64,000 nt of DNA, taken from contig NZ_JACIDS010000003.1 of NCBI RefSeq assembly GCF_014196455.1, forward strand, positions 372,001-436,000, in the 5' to 3' direction. Below the pieces are notes generated by a model. The model saw only the letters and a program-made list of their open reading frames with translations. It was not told the DNA's origin and made no database searches. The DNA comes from Kaistia hirudinis (GTDB taxonomy: Bacteria; Pseudomonadota; Alphaproteobacteria; Rhizobiales; Kaistiaceae). This document shows, in pieces, positions 14,491 through 24,232 of the stretch. Every line of letters starts with the position of its first letter. Positions within the stretch are counted from its first letter, which is position 1. The translations under genes and the position numbers were made by a program.

Positions 14491-15759
14491 ATGCCGTTCC
14501 GCTTCGTCCACACCGCCGACATCCATCTCGATTCGCCGCTGCGCTCACTCGCGCTGCGCAATCCCGCGCTTGCCGAGCTGATCGGCGATGCGACGCGGGC
14601 GGCCTTCCTGGCGCTGGTGGATCTCTGCCTCGAGGAGCAGGTCGACGCGCTGGTGATTGCCGGCGACCTCTATGACGGCGACCAGACCTCGATGAAGACG
14701 GCCCGTTTCCTCGCCGGGCAGATGGAACGCCTGCACGCGGCGGGCATCCCGACCTTCGTGGTGCGCGGCAATCATGACGCGCTGTCGAAGATCACCAACG
14801 AATTGATCCTGCCCGATACGGTCAAGGTGTTCGGCGGGCGCGCCGAGGCCGTCGAGATCCGCCGCGGCGGCCTCGATATCGTCCTTCACGGGCTGAGCTT
14901 CGCCCGGCCCCAGGCACCCGAGAGCCTGCTGCCGAAGTTCCGCCGGGCCACGGCCGACGCGGTCAATATCGGCATCATGCATACGAGCCTTGCCGGCGCG
15001 CCGGGCCACGACGTCTATGCGCCCTGCAGCGTCGCCGACCTGCATGGCTGGGGTTTCGATTATTGGGCGCTCGGCCATATCCATGCCCGCGCGGAGCATG
15101 CGGGCGCCCGCGCCGTGATCATGCCCGGCATCCCGCAGGGCCGCGACATCAACGAATCCGGCCCGAAATCGGTGTCGCTGGTCACCGTCTTCGACGATCG
15201 GCGCATCGAGATCGAGGAACGGCAGACCAGCGTCGCCCAGTTCGAACGCATCGCGGTCGATCTCTCCTCGGCCTTGAGCTGGCGCGAGGCCGTCGGCACG
15301 ATCGAGCAGGCGCTGATGGCGGAGCGCGCGCGGGTCGCCGCGCCGCATCTGGTCGGCCGGGTGATCCTCGTCGGCGCCACGCCGCTCGCCTTCCGGCTCC
15401 GGCGCGACCGCGACCTCCTGCTCACGGAAATCGAGCAGCGCGCCGAGCGCGTCGGCCAGACCTGGATCGACAAGATCGAACTGGCGACGCGCGCCGAGGC
15501 GCCTGCCGGTGACGCGCCTTCCGCCGACCCGGTCCTCGAACTCGACGAGCTGATGCGCGCCGAGATTGCCGGCCGTCACGGCACGCGCGAGGCCCTGCGC
15601 GAGCTGGTCGAGACGGTGCGCGATGATCTGCCGGCCGATGCCCGTCATTTCAGCGGCGACGATGTGGCGAGCTTCGAAGCCTTTCTCGACCGGCTGATCG
15701 ACGAAGGCCGCGAGGACGTCGTCGCGCGGCTGAAGTCCGGCGAGGGCGAGGCCGCATGA
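14491..15759 (+). CDS. SbcD/YhaO-like DNA repair exonuclease (metallophosphoesterase)
   Basis: The protein has 422 residues. Calcineurin-like phosphoesterase motifs are in order: DIHLDSP (Asp 10, His 12), GDLYDGD, GNHD, and a GHIH-type block (LGHIHAR). This domain set is that of the Mre11/SbcD family, Mn-dependent nucleases that act on DNA ends with an SMC-like ATPase partner. The C-terminal about 150 residues form the capping or partner-binding region. GTG 14485 is an alternative start 6 bp upstream. The stop overlaps the ATPase start (ATGATG), so the pair is one unit. Confidence 0.9.
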   Translation: MPFRFVHTADIHLDSPLRSLALRNPALAELIGDATRAAFLALVDLCLEEQVDALVIAGDLYDGDQTSMKTARFLAGQMERLHAAGIPTFVVRGNHDALSKITNELILPDTVKVFGGRAEAVEIRRGGLDIVLHGLSFARPQAPESLLPKFRRATADAVNIGIMHTSLAGAPGHDVYAPCSVADLHGWGFDYWALGHIHARAEHAGARAVIMPGIPQGRDINESGPKSVSLVTVFDDRRIEIEERQTSVAQFERIAVDLSSALSWREAVGTIEQALMAERARVAAPHLVGRVILVGATPLAFRLRRDRDLLLTEIEQRAERVGQTWIDKIELATRAEAPAGDAPSADPVLELDELMRAEIAGRHGTREALRELVETVRDDLPADARHFSGDDVASFEAFLDRLIDEGREDVVARLKSGEGEAA

Positions 15760-18700
15760 TGCGCATCAGCCGTCTCGACCTCATCCGCTACGGCAAGTTC
15801 ACCGATTATTCGATCGATTTTGGCGCCCGCATCGAAGGCCAGCCGGACCTGCACATCGTCTATGGCCTGAACGAAGCCGGCAAAACGACGGCGCTCTCGG
15901 CCTATCTCGACCTGCTCTTCGGCATCGAGCAGCAGACGCGCTATGGCTTCCTGCACCCCTATGCGACGATGGAAATCGGCGCTGCGCTCGAATTCGGCGG
16001 GGACGTGCACGAGCTGCGGCGCGTGAAGCAACGCACCAATGCGCTGCGGGATGCCGGGGGACAGCCGGTGAACGAGGCGCTGCTGGGCACGCCGCTCGCC
16101 GGTCTCACGCGCGACGCCTACCGCATGATGTTCTCGCTCGACGACGAGACGCTGGAAAAGGGCGGCGAGGCCATCCTCGAAAGCAAGGGCGACCTCGGCG
16201 AATTGCTGTTTTCGGCGAGCGCGGGCCTCGCGGATCTCAGCCGGACGCTCGAAGCGATTGACGCCCAGGCGGATGCGATCTTCCGCAAGCGCGCCAGCAA
16301 GACGCGGATCGCGGAACTCAAGCGCAGCCTTGACGAAAAGAAGGCGGAGCGCGAGCGGATCGACGTCCAGGCCTCGGCGCATGCGCGGCTGGTCGCTGAA
16401 CTCCGGCAAGCGGGAGCGGCCTATGAGGAGGCGCTGGCCGCGCTCGGCGCTGCGAAGGCGCGTCACGCCGAAATCGGCCGGCTGATCGACGCCGCGCCGC
16501 TCGCCGATGAATATGCCGGTCTCGACGAGGAACTGGCGCAATTGCAGGATCTGCCGCGCCCGCCGACGCACTGGGCCGCAGACCTGCCACACCTCATGGC
16601 CGACGACACGCGGCTGCAGACCCGGCTGATGGATCTCGACGGCCGGATCGACGCGCTCGACACCGACGTCGCCGCGATCGCCGTGGATGAGACGATCCTG
16701 TCGCTGGGCGATCGGCTCGAGCGGCTCGGCGATGCCGCGGGGCGCTATCGCGGCGCCGAGGACGATCTGCCTAAGCGCCGCGCGTCGCTTGACGACGTCG
16801 AGGCGCGGACCGGCGTGCTGCTGCGGGCGCTCGGACGCCCCGACGAGTCGGAGGCGGAGCGCCTGCTGGTGCCCGCTGCCGTGATCGGCTCGCTGCGCGA
16901 CCTGATCGAGCGCCGCTCCGGCATCGTCGGTTCGGATGCATCGGCGTCCGAGGAACTCGCCACCGCCACCATGGCGCTCGAGCGCGCGCGGGAGAACCGC
17001 GACCGGCTGGCCGGACGTGCGTCGTCGGACGATGCACCACGCCTCGCATCACTACGCGCCATCCTCGGTCGGCTTCGTCAGGGCGATCTGTCCGCCCGGC
17101 TGCGCCTCGCCGAGCGGGAACTGCCGCGGCTGCAACGCGCCGCCGATGAGGCTTTCGCAGCGCTTTCTCCCTGGACGGGCGATGCGGCTCTCCTCAAGGC
17201 GCTCGTCATGCCGGATGCGGCACGGCTGGAGGAATGGCGCCGTGCGCTGCCCCTGCTCGAAAGCCGCAAGGCCGCCGAAACGCAGCGGCTGCGCGAACTG
17301 GCCGAGCAGGAGCACGAGCAGGCGGCGCGCCTCGCTGCGCTGCGCGGCGAGGCCGGCGGGATCGACGACGCGAGCGCGGGCGATCTCCGTGCCGAACGCG
17401 ATGCCGCATGGGATCGACACCGCGCCGCGATGGACAAGGAGACCGCTGCGGCGTTCGAGGCGAGGATGCGCGCCGACGATGCGCTCGGCGGTCTCCGTCT
17501 GGCGCGGGCGAGCGAACTGGCGGAAATGCGCGGCCTTGCGGCGACGCTTTCCGTGACGCGGTCGGCCATCGAGCGGCAGCAGGCGCAACTTGCCCAGACC
17601 GAGGCCCAATGGCAGGCGATGGAGACGGCGGTGCGCGATGCGGTTCCGCCGACGCTCGCTATTCTCGGCGACGTGCCGCTGGCCCGACAGCTGGCCCGCA
17701 TCGAGCGCTGGAGCGCGCTGCGCGAGAAGGCTTTGGCGGCGCAGGAGGGGCTCCGCGCGGCGCAGGATGAGGCAGCGACTATCCGGCAGGAGGTGTCACA
17801 GGAGCGGGCGCGCCTCGCGCAGTTGCTGTCGGCGCCCGGCGTAGCGATCGACGATCTGCCCTTGGACGCGCTTGTCGAGATGGCGGACGCGGCGCTTGCG
17901 GGCGCCACCGAACGCATTAAGGCGCTGGAAGCCGCCGAGGCGGCGCTGCGCGAACGCGCGGACGAGCTGGCGACGCGCCGGCACAAGGCCGAACGGGCGC
18001 GGGCCGACCTCGATACCTGGCGCGCATCCTGGGAGGCAGCGCTTGCCGGGACCTGGTTCGCCGATCGCCGGGAGGATCCCGCTGCCGTCAGGGGCATTCT
18101 CGACGCGCTCGGCGAACTCGCCGCCGTCCTTGATAAGCGGGCCGAGTTGCGGCATCGGGCCGAGGCCATGGAGCGTGACCGCGGCGCCTTCGCGGACGAG
18201 CTCGCCGCGCTCCTGGCCGTGCTCGGCGAGACGCTCGACGCCGGCGCCGTCCTGCCGACCGCGGAGGCGCTGGCGCAGCGCTACCGACAGGCGATGGCGG
18301 ATTGGGAGCGCCGGAAAGCCAAGGAGGTCGAGCGCGAGGGGCTGGTCGAACAGCGCCGGAAGCTCGGCGAGGAGAGGGCGCTGCATGCGGCACGGAAGGT
18401 CGAGATCCTGACCTTCCTCGACGTGCCCGATCTCCTCGCCGCCAGTCAGGCTCTCGACCAGTGCGTCACGCGCGACCGGTTGGAGGCCGATCGGCGAAAG
18501 CTCGCAACGCGCATCGCCGCCCAGATGCAGGCCGGATCGATCGAGGAGGCGCTCGGCCGGCTGGGTGGGCTGGACCGGGACGCGGCGAGCCGCGAGCTCA
18601 ACGAACGCGCCATCGGGATCGAGAATCTCGACGAGCGGGCCCGGGAACTCTTCGCCGCCCGCACGACCGCTGAAAACAAGCTGATCGCAATCGGCGGCGA

Positions 18701-19244
18701 CGATGCTGTGGCGCGCATCGAGGCGGAGCGGCGGACGCTGCTGCTCGACATCGAGGATCTCGCGCTCACCTATTTGCGCCTCAAGACAGGCGCGCTGATG
18801 GCCTCGCAGGCGCTCCGCGCTTATCGGGAACGACATCGGAGCGCGATGATGAATCGCGCCTCTGAGGCCTTTCGCCTGATCACGCGGGGGGCCTATTCAG
18901 GTCTCGCCACAAGGCAGGACAAGGACCGCGAAACGCTGATCGGCCTCGCGCAGGGCGGCGGCTCGAAGCTCGCTTCCGACATGTCGAAGGGCACGCGCTT
19001 CCAGCTCTATCTCGCGCTCCGCGTCGCGGGCTATGAGGAGTTCGCGGCTGTGCGGCCGTCGGTGCCGTTCATCACCGACGACATCATGGAAACCTTCGAC
19101 GAGCCGCGATCGGAAGAGGTCTTGCGTCTGTTCGTACGCATGGCCGGGTCTGGCCAGGTGATCTATCTCACCCACCACCGGCATCTCTGCGATCTCGCGC
19201 GCCAGGTTCATCCGGGCGTGCGGATCCACGAAATCCCGTCATAG
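15756..19244 (+). CDS. SbcC/YhaN-like SMC-type AAA ATPase
   Basis: The protein has 1162 residues. Walker A GLNEAGKTT is at 37-45. Long Ala/Arg/Glu/Leu-rich coiled coils run from about 190 to 1000. The C-terminal ATPase half has an MSKGTRFQLYLALR signature-like segment, a Walker B-like FITDDIMETFDEPR and a switch His in YLTHHRH. GLNEAGKTT and the ending are those of the YhaN branch of SbcC rather than E. coli SbcC. Its start overlaps the SbcD-like gene, so an ATP-gated nuclease complex processing DNA ends or hairpins is expected. It ends 6 bp inside the convergent GntR gene. Confidence 0.9.
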   Translation: MMRISRLDLIRYGKFTDYSIDFGARIEGQPDLHIVYGLNEAGKTTALSAYLDLLFGIEQQTRYGFLHPYATMEIGAALEFGGDVHELRRVKQRTNALRDAGGQPVNEALLGTPLAGLTRDAYRMMFSLDDETLEKGGEAILESKGDLGELLFSASAGLADLSRTLEAIDAQADAIFRKRASKTRIAELKRSLDEKKAERERIDVQASAHARLVAELRQAGAAYEEALAALGAAKARHAEIGRLIDAAPLADEYAGLDEELAQLQDLPRPPTHWAADLPHLMADDTRLQTRLMDLDGRIDALDTDVAAIAVDETILSLGDRLERLGDAAGRYRGAEDDLPKRRASLDDVEARTGVLLRALGRPDESEAERLLVPAAVIGSLRDLIERRSGIVGSDASASEELATATMALERARENRDRLAGRASSDDAPRLASLRAILGRLRQGDLSARLRLAERELPRLQRAADEAFAALSPWTGDAALLKALVMPDAARLEEWRRALPLLESRKAAETQRLRELAEQEHEQAARLAALRGEAGGIDDASAGDLRAERDAAWDRHRAAMDKETAAAFEARMRADDALGGLRLARASELAEMRGLAATLSVTRSAIERQQAQLAQTEAQWQAMETAVRDAVPPTLAILGDVPLARQLARIERWSALREKALAAQEGLRAAQDEAATIRQEVSQERARLAQLLSAPGVAIDDLPLDALVEMADAALAGATERIKALEAAEAALRERADELATRRHKAERARADLDTWRASWEAALAGTWFADRREDPAAVRGILDALGELAAVLDKRAELRHRAEAMERDRGAFADELAALLAVLGETLDAGAVLPTAEALAQRYRQAMADWERRKAKEVEREGLVEQRRKLGEERALHAARKVEILTFLDVPDLLAASQALDQCVTRDRLEADRRKLATRIAAQMQAGSIEEALGRLGGLDRDAASRELNERAIGIENLDERARELFAARTTAENKLIAIGGDDAVARIEAERRTLLLDIEDLALTYLRLKTGALMASQALRAYRERHRSAMMNRASEAFRLITRGAYSGLATRQDKDRETLIGLAQGGGSKLASDMSKGTRFQLYLALRVAGYEEFAAVRPSVPFITDDIMETFDEPRSEEVLRLFVRMAGSGQVIYLTHHRHLCDLARQVHPGVRIHEIPS

Positions 19245-19955
19245 ATCGGGGCCGTTCCGCCCGAGCAGGTTGCGTTCGACCGTCCGCAGATGAGCCGCCA
19301 TGGCGCTGCGGGCGCGATCGGGATCGCGCGCGACCAGCGCGTCGACGATCGCCTGGTGCTCGTCGCAATAAAGATGGCGCCGCTCCTCGGAGAAGGAGCG
19401 CCGCTTCATGTCGAACCACGGTGCCTGGTTGCGGAGGATCCGCATCAGATTGTGGATCTCCTTCAGGAACTCGTTGCGGCAGCAGGCGAAGATGCGGTGG
19501 TGAAACTCGGCGTCGAGATGCTCGAATTCCGGCATCTCGCGGGCCTCGACGGCCGCCTGGTGCGCCTCGCGGACCGCGGCGAGCTCCGAGGCGCTGGCAT
19601 TGGTCGCGGCGAAGGCGGCCGCCGCCGGCTCCAGCAGCAGGCGGATCTCCATCATGTCGGCCGGGCTGGTGTCCTCCATGCGCGCCACGGTCGCGGCGAG
19701 CGTATCGGCGTCGCGCGCCGTGATGAAGGTTCCCCGCCCGACCTGCCGCACGATGGTGCCGTCGCGTTCCAGCGCGTCGAAGGCCTTGCGCACCGTGTTG
19801 CGCGCCACCCCGAATTCCACCGCGAGATCGCGCTCGGGCGGAATGCGTCCTTCGGGGCTCCAGTCGCCGGCGGCGATCCGTCGCTTGAGAGCGGTCGCGA
19901 TGTCATCAGCCATCAGCTTGGGCATGGGGCGGCCTGCGGCGAAGTCGTGTACCAA
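19239..19955 (-). CDS. FadR-subfamily GntR regulator
   Basis: The protein has 238 residues: an N-terminal winged helix (RIPPERDLAVEFGVARNTVRKAF) and a C-terminal FCD domain with the metal or ligand residues in EFEHLDAEFHHRIF and a later CDEHQAIVDAL. The TTG at 19955 has an AAGGA Shine-Dalgarno at 6-nt spacing; the ATGs at 19925 and 19913 lack one, so TTG is preferred with modest certainty. It is divergent from the FAH-hydrolase operon at 20163 and very likely controls it through the dyads in the intergenic region. It overlaps the SbcC-like gene by 6 bp tail to tail. Confidence 0.87.
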   Translation of the reverse strand: MVHDFAAGRPMPKLMADDIATALKRRIAAGDWSPEGRIPPERDLAVEFGVARNTVRKAFDALERDGTIVRQVGRGTFITARDADTLAATVARMEDTSPADMMEIRLLLEPAAAAFAATNASASELAAVREAHQAAVEAREMPEFEHLDAEFHHRIFACCRNEFLKEIHNLMRILRNQAPWFDMKRRSFSEERRHLYCDEHQAIVDALVARDPDRARSAMAAHLRTVERNLLGRNGPDL

Positions 19956-20112
19956 TAATGATCCTTTTGTAACAGCGGTCCTGCACGGCGTCCAGCAGGG
20001 CCCGCGTGGGCGCTCTTGTCAGGATTGGCGCAACTATCTCGCAGAGCAGCAATTTTTGCGCACTGCCGCATCGATCTGTACCGCTTGCGCCCTGAACCAA
20101 TCGCTGTTAGCG

Positions 20113-20150
20113 TGATCCAAAATCAAGCCAATTGGTTCACAATTGGATCA
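20113..20150. promoter_or_regulatory. Operator-like cluster upstream of the FAH-hydrolase operon
   Basis: TGATCCAA (20113-20120) and TTGGATCA (20143-20150) are exact inverted arms. Inside them is a palindrome CCAATTGG (20128-20135), and CAATTGG recurs 11 bp further on (20129-20135 and 20140-20146), about one helical turn. The cluster ends just before the CGGAGGG ribosome site of the gene at 20163 and lies between it and the divergent GntR gene, so it is a likely operator. Confidence 0.55.
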
Positions 20151-20162
20151 CGGAGGGAATGC

Positions 20163-21041
20163 ATGAAGCTCGCGTCATTCTCGGTCGCAGGGGAGCGCCG
20201 GGTCGGTGTCGTCGACGCCGATGCGCGCACGGTTGCGCCGTTCGACCTCAGCGCCTCTGAAGCCGCCCGCGGCGTCGTCGCCCTGATCGAGCGCAACGGC
20301 GCCGGTCTGCCGCGCACGCTTTCGCCGATCCCCCTTGGCGCGGTGACGCTGGAGGCGCCGATTCCGGTGCCGAGCCGCAACATCTTCTGCGTCGGCAAGA
20401 ATTATTTCGAGCATGCGAGCGAGTTCGCCAAGAGCGGCTTCGATTCGAGCGCGGCGGCTGGAACGGTCCCCAAGCACCCGATCATCTTCTCCAAGGTTCC
20501 GGAATCGGTGATCGCGACCGGCGAGCCGGTGGTCATCGATCCCGCGGTCTCCACCGCGATCGACTATGAGGCCGAGCTCGCCGTGATCATCGGCAAGGGC
20601 GGCCGCGGCATCGCCAAGGAGGATGCCTATGATCACGTCTGGGGCTACACCATCGTCAACGACGTGACGGCGCGCGACCTGCAGGGCCGTCACAGCCAAT
20701 GGCTGATCGGCAAGTCGCAGGATACATTCTGTCCCATGGGACCCTGGGCGGTCACGAAGGACGCGTTCGACATCGAGACGGCGGCGGTGCGCTGCTTCGT
20801 CAATGGCGACATGCGCCAGAACGCGAAGGTCTCCATGCTGATCTTCGACATCCCCACCATCATCTCGACCCTGTCGCAGGGCATCACGCTGAAACCGGGC
20901 GACATCATCGCCACGGGCACGCCGGTCGGCGTCGGCATCGGCTTCGATCCGCCGAAATATCTGAAGGCCGGCGATGTGGTCCGCGTCGAGATCGACGGCA
21001 TCGGCGCGATCGAGAACCGCTTTGCGGAGCGTGCGGCATGA
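20163..21041 (+). CDS. Fumarylacetoacetate hydrolase (FAH) family protein
   Basis: The protein has 292 residues. The FAH fold is clear: CVGKNYFEHASE near residue 76, metal ligands Glu 136 and Glu 138 in IDYEAELAV, and Asp 167 in GYTIVNDVTARD. A C-terminal GDIIATGTPVGVG block completes the site. Members hydrolyse or decarboxylate beta-diketo acids and related intermediates late in aromatic degradation. CGGAGGG lies 6 nt before ATG 20163; the frame is open further up but that part covers the operator region. It is the first gene of a twelve-gene operon and overlaps the next by 4 bp. Confidence 0.92.
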   Translation: MKLASFSVAGERRVGVVDADARTVAPFDLSASEAARGVVALIERNGAGLPRTLSPIPLGAVTLEAPIPVPSRNIFCVGKNYFEHASEFAKSGFDSSAAAGTVPKHPIIFSKVPESVIATGEPVVIDPAVSTAIDYEAELAVIIGKGGRGIAKEDAYDHVWGYTIVNDVTARDLQGRHSQWLIGKSQDTFCPMGPWAVTKDAFDIETAAVRCFVNGDMRQNAKVSMLIFDIPTIISTLSQGITLKPGDIIATGTPVGVGIGFDPPKYLKAGDVVRVEIDGIGAIENRFAERAA

Positions 21042-21820
21042 CCACCGCGCAGGTCGGTCCGATCGTTGCCGAGGTCGAGGGCGAAGGCCCGGCCGTCGTG
21101 ATGATCCACGGGCTCGGCGGCACGTCCAACATGTTCCAGCCGCAGATGCAGGCGCTCGCCGGGCATCGCGTGATCCGGCTCGACATGCCCGGCTCCGGCC
21201 GCTCGCCGCGCCCGGTGGAGCCTCTCTCCATGGAAGGCATCGGCCGCGCCGTCGTGACGGCGCTCGGTGCGCTCGGCGTGACGCGGGCGCACTTCGTCGG
21301 TCATTCCATGGGTACGATCACCTGCCAGTGGATCGCCGCCAACCATGCCGCGCTGGTCGGATCCTTGATCCTGCTCGGCGCGCTGGCCGAGCCGGGCGAG
21401 GCGACCCGCAAGGGTCTTGCCGGCCGCGCGCGGCTCGCGCGGAGCGGCGGGATTTCGGATATCGGCGATCAGATCATCGCGGGCGCCATCTCGGCGCATA
21501 CCCGCGAGAATTCGCCGGCCGCCGTCGCTTTCGTGCGCGAGAGCATCACGCGGCAGGATCCCGAATCCTATGCCCTGACATGCGAGGCGCTGGCGGCAGC
21601 ACAGGCTGTGGATCCGCGCCGGATCGCGGCGCCGGCCCTGCTTCTCACCGGCGACGCGGATGCGGTCAATCCGCCGAGCGTCGCCCAGGCCCTGGCGGAT
21701 TCGATCAAGGGGGCGTCCTTCGCCTCGATCGATCGGGTCGGCCATTGGGCCACCATTGAAGCCCCGCGGGAAGTCGCCAGGAGGATGGCCGATTTTCTGC
21801 ACCGCGTCGGAGCCTCATGA
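21038..21820 (+). CDS. Alpha/beta hydrolase
   Basis: The protein has 260 residues. The oxyanion HGLGG is at 24-28, the nucleophile elbow GHSMG at 88-92 (Ser 90), the acid probably lies in LLTGDADAVNP, and the catalytic His in VGHWATIE. Similar enzymes act as 3-oxoadipate enol-lactonases or ring-cleavage-product hydrolases. The ATGA overlap with the FAH gene indicates coupled expression. An enol-lactone or C-C bond substrate is a guess from the neighbour. Confidence 0.88.
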   Translation: MTTAQVGPIVAEVEGEGPAVVMIHGLGGTSNMFQPQMQALAGHRVIRLDMPGSGRSPRPVEPLSMEGIGRAVVTALGALGVTRAHFVGHSMGTITCQWIAANHAALVGSLILLGALAEPGEATRKGLAGRARLARSGGISDIGDQIIAGAISAHTRENSPAAVAFVRESITRQDPESYALTCEALAAAQAVDPRRIAAPALLLTGDADAVNPPSVAQALADSIKGASFASIDRVGHWATIEAPREVARRMADFLHRVGAS

Positions 21821-21861
21821 CGATCTGAGACCAACGCGCTGAATGCCAACGGGAGGAAGGC

Positions 21862-23175
21862 ATGGCAGACGACTGGAACGGCAATGGGAGCACGCTCTTC
21901 ACCAATGTGCGCATCCTCGATGCGACGGGAGAGTATCCCTATACCGGCGAAGTGCTCGTCCAGGGCAACCGCATCAAGCAGGTGACGCGCGGCTCGTCCC
22001 GCTTCGGGACGTCGTCGTCGACCTATGGCGGCACCACCGTCATCGACGGCATGGGCGCGACGCTCATGCCCGGCATGATCGATGCGCATCTGCATCTCTC
22101 CTGGAACAATGCGCCCGGCATCGACCCCATCCAGATGATGGAGGTCGAGGAGCACATGCTCGTCACCATGGAGATGGCGAAGCTCGTCATCGATGCCGGC
22201 TTCACGGGCGGCCGCGGGGCGGCCTCGGCCAAGCCGCGTCTCGACGTGGTCGCGAAGAAGTTCATCAATCAGGGCCGCTTCCCGGGTCCGCGCTATCTCG
22301 CGGCCGGGCCCGAGATCACTACGGTCGGCGGCCTCGGCGACGCCGCGCCCTCGCATATCCCGCATGAGGGGCTCAATCTCGGCCTCGTCATCTCCGGGCC
22401 CGAGGAGGTGCGCCGCACGGTCCGCACGCTGATCAAATACGGCGTCGATTCGATCAAGCTCAACCTCTCCGGCGAATCCCTGACCGGCATGGGCGCCGAA
22501 GAGACGCCGATGTCGGAGGAAGAGGTCGCCATGGCGGCCAGCGAGGCGCGCTGCCGCAACAAGGTGCTGTCGGCCCATGCCCGCTCCTCCGGCTCGGTGA
22601 AGCAGTGCATCCGTCACGGCATCCAGAACATCTACCACGCGTCCTTTGCCGACGAAGAAGCGCTCGACATGCTTGAGGCGGCCAAGGACCGCCACATCGT
22701 GGCGCCCGGCATCGCCTGGCTGATCAATACGGCGCGCTATGCGGCCGAATGGGGCATCAAGCCCGGCTCGCGGGTCACGATCGAATATGAGCGCGAGCTC
22801 GAGATGTGCATCGAGACGATGAAGAAGATGCATCGCCGCGGCATCCGCATCTGCATCGGCGGCGACTATGGCTTCGCCTGGACGCCGCAGGGCACCAACG
22901 CCAAGGACATCGAGACCTTCGTCACCATGCTCGGCTTCTCGCCCATGGAGGCGATCCAGGCCGCGACGAAATATGGCGGCCACATCATGAACATGGCCGA
23001 CGAGCTCGGCCTGATCAAGGAAGGCTATCTGGCCGATATCATCCTGGTCGACGGCGACCCGATTTCCGACGTGCGCATCCTGCAGGACCGGAACCGCCTG
23101 CTCGCGATCATGAAGGACGGCAAGTTCCACAAGGCACCGCGGCTCAACGAGCAGCGCCGCCGGCTCTCGGCCTGA
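21862..23175 (+). CDS. Amidohydrolase family protein (imidazolonepropionase/prolidase-like)
   Basis: The protein has 437 residues of the metal-dependent hydrolase superfamily. HLHL after PGMIDA gives the HxH ligands, SIKLNLSGE probably holds the carbamylated lysine, SAHARS and IYHASF supply the metal histidines, and GGDYGFAW the catalytic Asp. The C-terminal beta-sandwich block GYLADIILVDGDPI is typical. No signal peptide. GGAGGAAGGC precedes the ATG. It would hydrolyse a cyclic amide, lactam or dipeptide-like substrate. It is placed between the hydrolases and the transporter of the same operon. Confidence 0.87.
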   Translation: MADDWNGNGSTLFTNVRILDATGEYPYTGEVLVQGNRIKQVTRGSSRFGTSSSTYGGTTVIDGMGATLMPGMIDAHLHLSWNNAPGIDPIQMMEVEEHMLVTMEMAKLVIDAGFTGGRGAASAKPRLDVVAKKFINQGRFPGPRYLAAGPEITTVGGLGDAAPSHIPHEGLNLGLVISGPEEVRRTVRTLIKYGVDSIKLNLSGESLTGMGAEETPMSEEEVAMAASEARCRNKVLSAHARSSGSVKQCIRHGIQNIYHASFADEEALDMLEAAKDRHIVAPGIAWLINTARYAAEWGIKPGSRVTIEYERELEMCIETMKKMHRRGIRICIGGDYGFAWTPQGTNAKDIETFVTMLGFSPMEAIQAATKYGGHIMNMADELGLIKEGYLADIILVDGDPISDVRILQDRNRLLAIMKDGKFHKAPRLNEQRRRLSA

Positions 23176-23188
23176 CGGGGAGACCATC

Positions 23189-24232
23189 GTGAGCCTCGCC
23201 GATCAGCCGAAAAGCGCGATCGAGAGCAACGGCCTCAGCCGGCGGCAGGGATTCCTGCTGCTGTGGCTGCTGGTCGCCGCGCTCGTCGCGCTGCCGATCT
23301 TCGCGCCCTGGCCGGCCTGGCTGAATGCCGTGCTCATCTCGAAGAAGGCCTTCGTCAGCGCCATCATGAACGGCATCACGCTGGCCGGTCTCTATTTCCT
23401 GGTCGCGAGCGGCTTCACGCTGGTCTTCGGCCTGATGCGCAACGTCAATCTCGCGCATGGCTCGCTCTATCTGCTCGGCGCCTATATCGGCTATTCGGTC
23501 ACGCAGTGGACCGGCTACTGGCTGGTCGGCGTCGCCGCCGGCTTCCTGGCGCTGGCGCTCATCGGCATTCTCATGCAGGTCATCGTGTTCCGGCGGCTGG
23601 AGGGGGACGATCTCCGCCAGACGCTGGTGACGATCGGCATCTCGATCGTGGCGGCGGACCTGATGCTCGCCGTGTGGGGTGGCCAGACCTATCAGCTCGC
23701 GACGCCCGAATGGCTCGACGGCGCCGTGACGCTGCCCATCATCACCGCGACGCGCTCGAACGGCGCCGCCGTGTTCCTCACCTTTCCGCTCTATCGCCTC
23801 GTCGTCCTCGCCGGCGCGATTGTGATCGGCGTCGCGCTCTGGCTGATGCTGAACCGCACCCGCGTCGGCATGATGATCCGCGCCGGCGTCGATGATCGCG
23901 CCATGCTGTCGGCGTCGGGCGTCAATGTGCATATGGTCTTCGCCATCGTGTTCGCGATCGGCGCCGGCCTTGCGGGCTTTGCCGGTGTCGTCGGCGGCTC
24001 GGCGCTCTCGATCGCGCCCGGCGAGGATGTGCGCTACCTGCTCGCCTCGCTGGTCGTCGTGATCGTCGGCGGCATGGGCTCGATCCCGGGCGCGGCGATC
24101 GGCGCGCTGCTGATCGGCCTCGCCGAGCAGATCGGCCTCGTCTATTTCCCGACCTATGGCGTGGTGCTGACCTTCGTCATCATGGTCGTGACGCTCGCCA
24201 TCCGCCCGCAGGGCATCATGGGGAGGGGCTGA
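23189..24232 (+). CDS. Branched-chain-type ABC transporter permease (LivH-like)
   Basis: The protein has 347 residues, with a hydrophobic N-terminus and the LivH hallmarks NGITLAGLYFLVASGFTLVFGLMR and NLAHGSLYLLGAY, the EAA-like loop and the GGMGSIPGAAIGALLIG C-terminal block. It starts at GTG 23189, 6 nt after GGGGAG. It forms the channel with the next gene. The HAAT family imports amino acids, amides, urea and aromatic acids, so the name does not fix the substrate. Confidence 0.92.
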   Translation: MSLADQPKSAIESNGLSRRQGFLLLWLLVAALVALPIFAPWPAWLNAVLISKKAFVSAIMNGITLAGLYFLVASGFTLVFGLMRNVNLAHGSLYLLGAYIGYSVTQWTGYWLVGVAAGFLALALIGILMQVIVFRRLEGDDLRQTLVTIGISIVAADLMLAVWGGQTYQLATPEWLDGAVTLPIITATRSNGAAVFLTFPLYRLVVLAGAIVIGVALWLMLNRTRVGMMIRAGVDDRAMLSASGVNVHMVFAIVFAIGAGLAGFAGVVGGSALSIAPGEDVRYLLASLVVVIVGGMGSIPGAAIGALLIGLAEQIGLVYFPTYGVVLTFVIMVVTLAIRPQGIMGRG

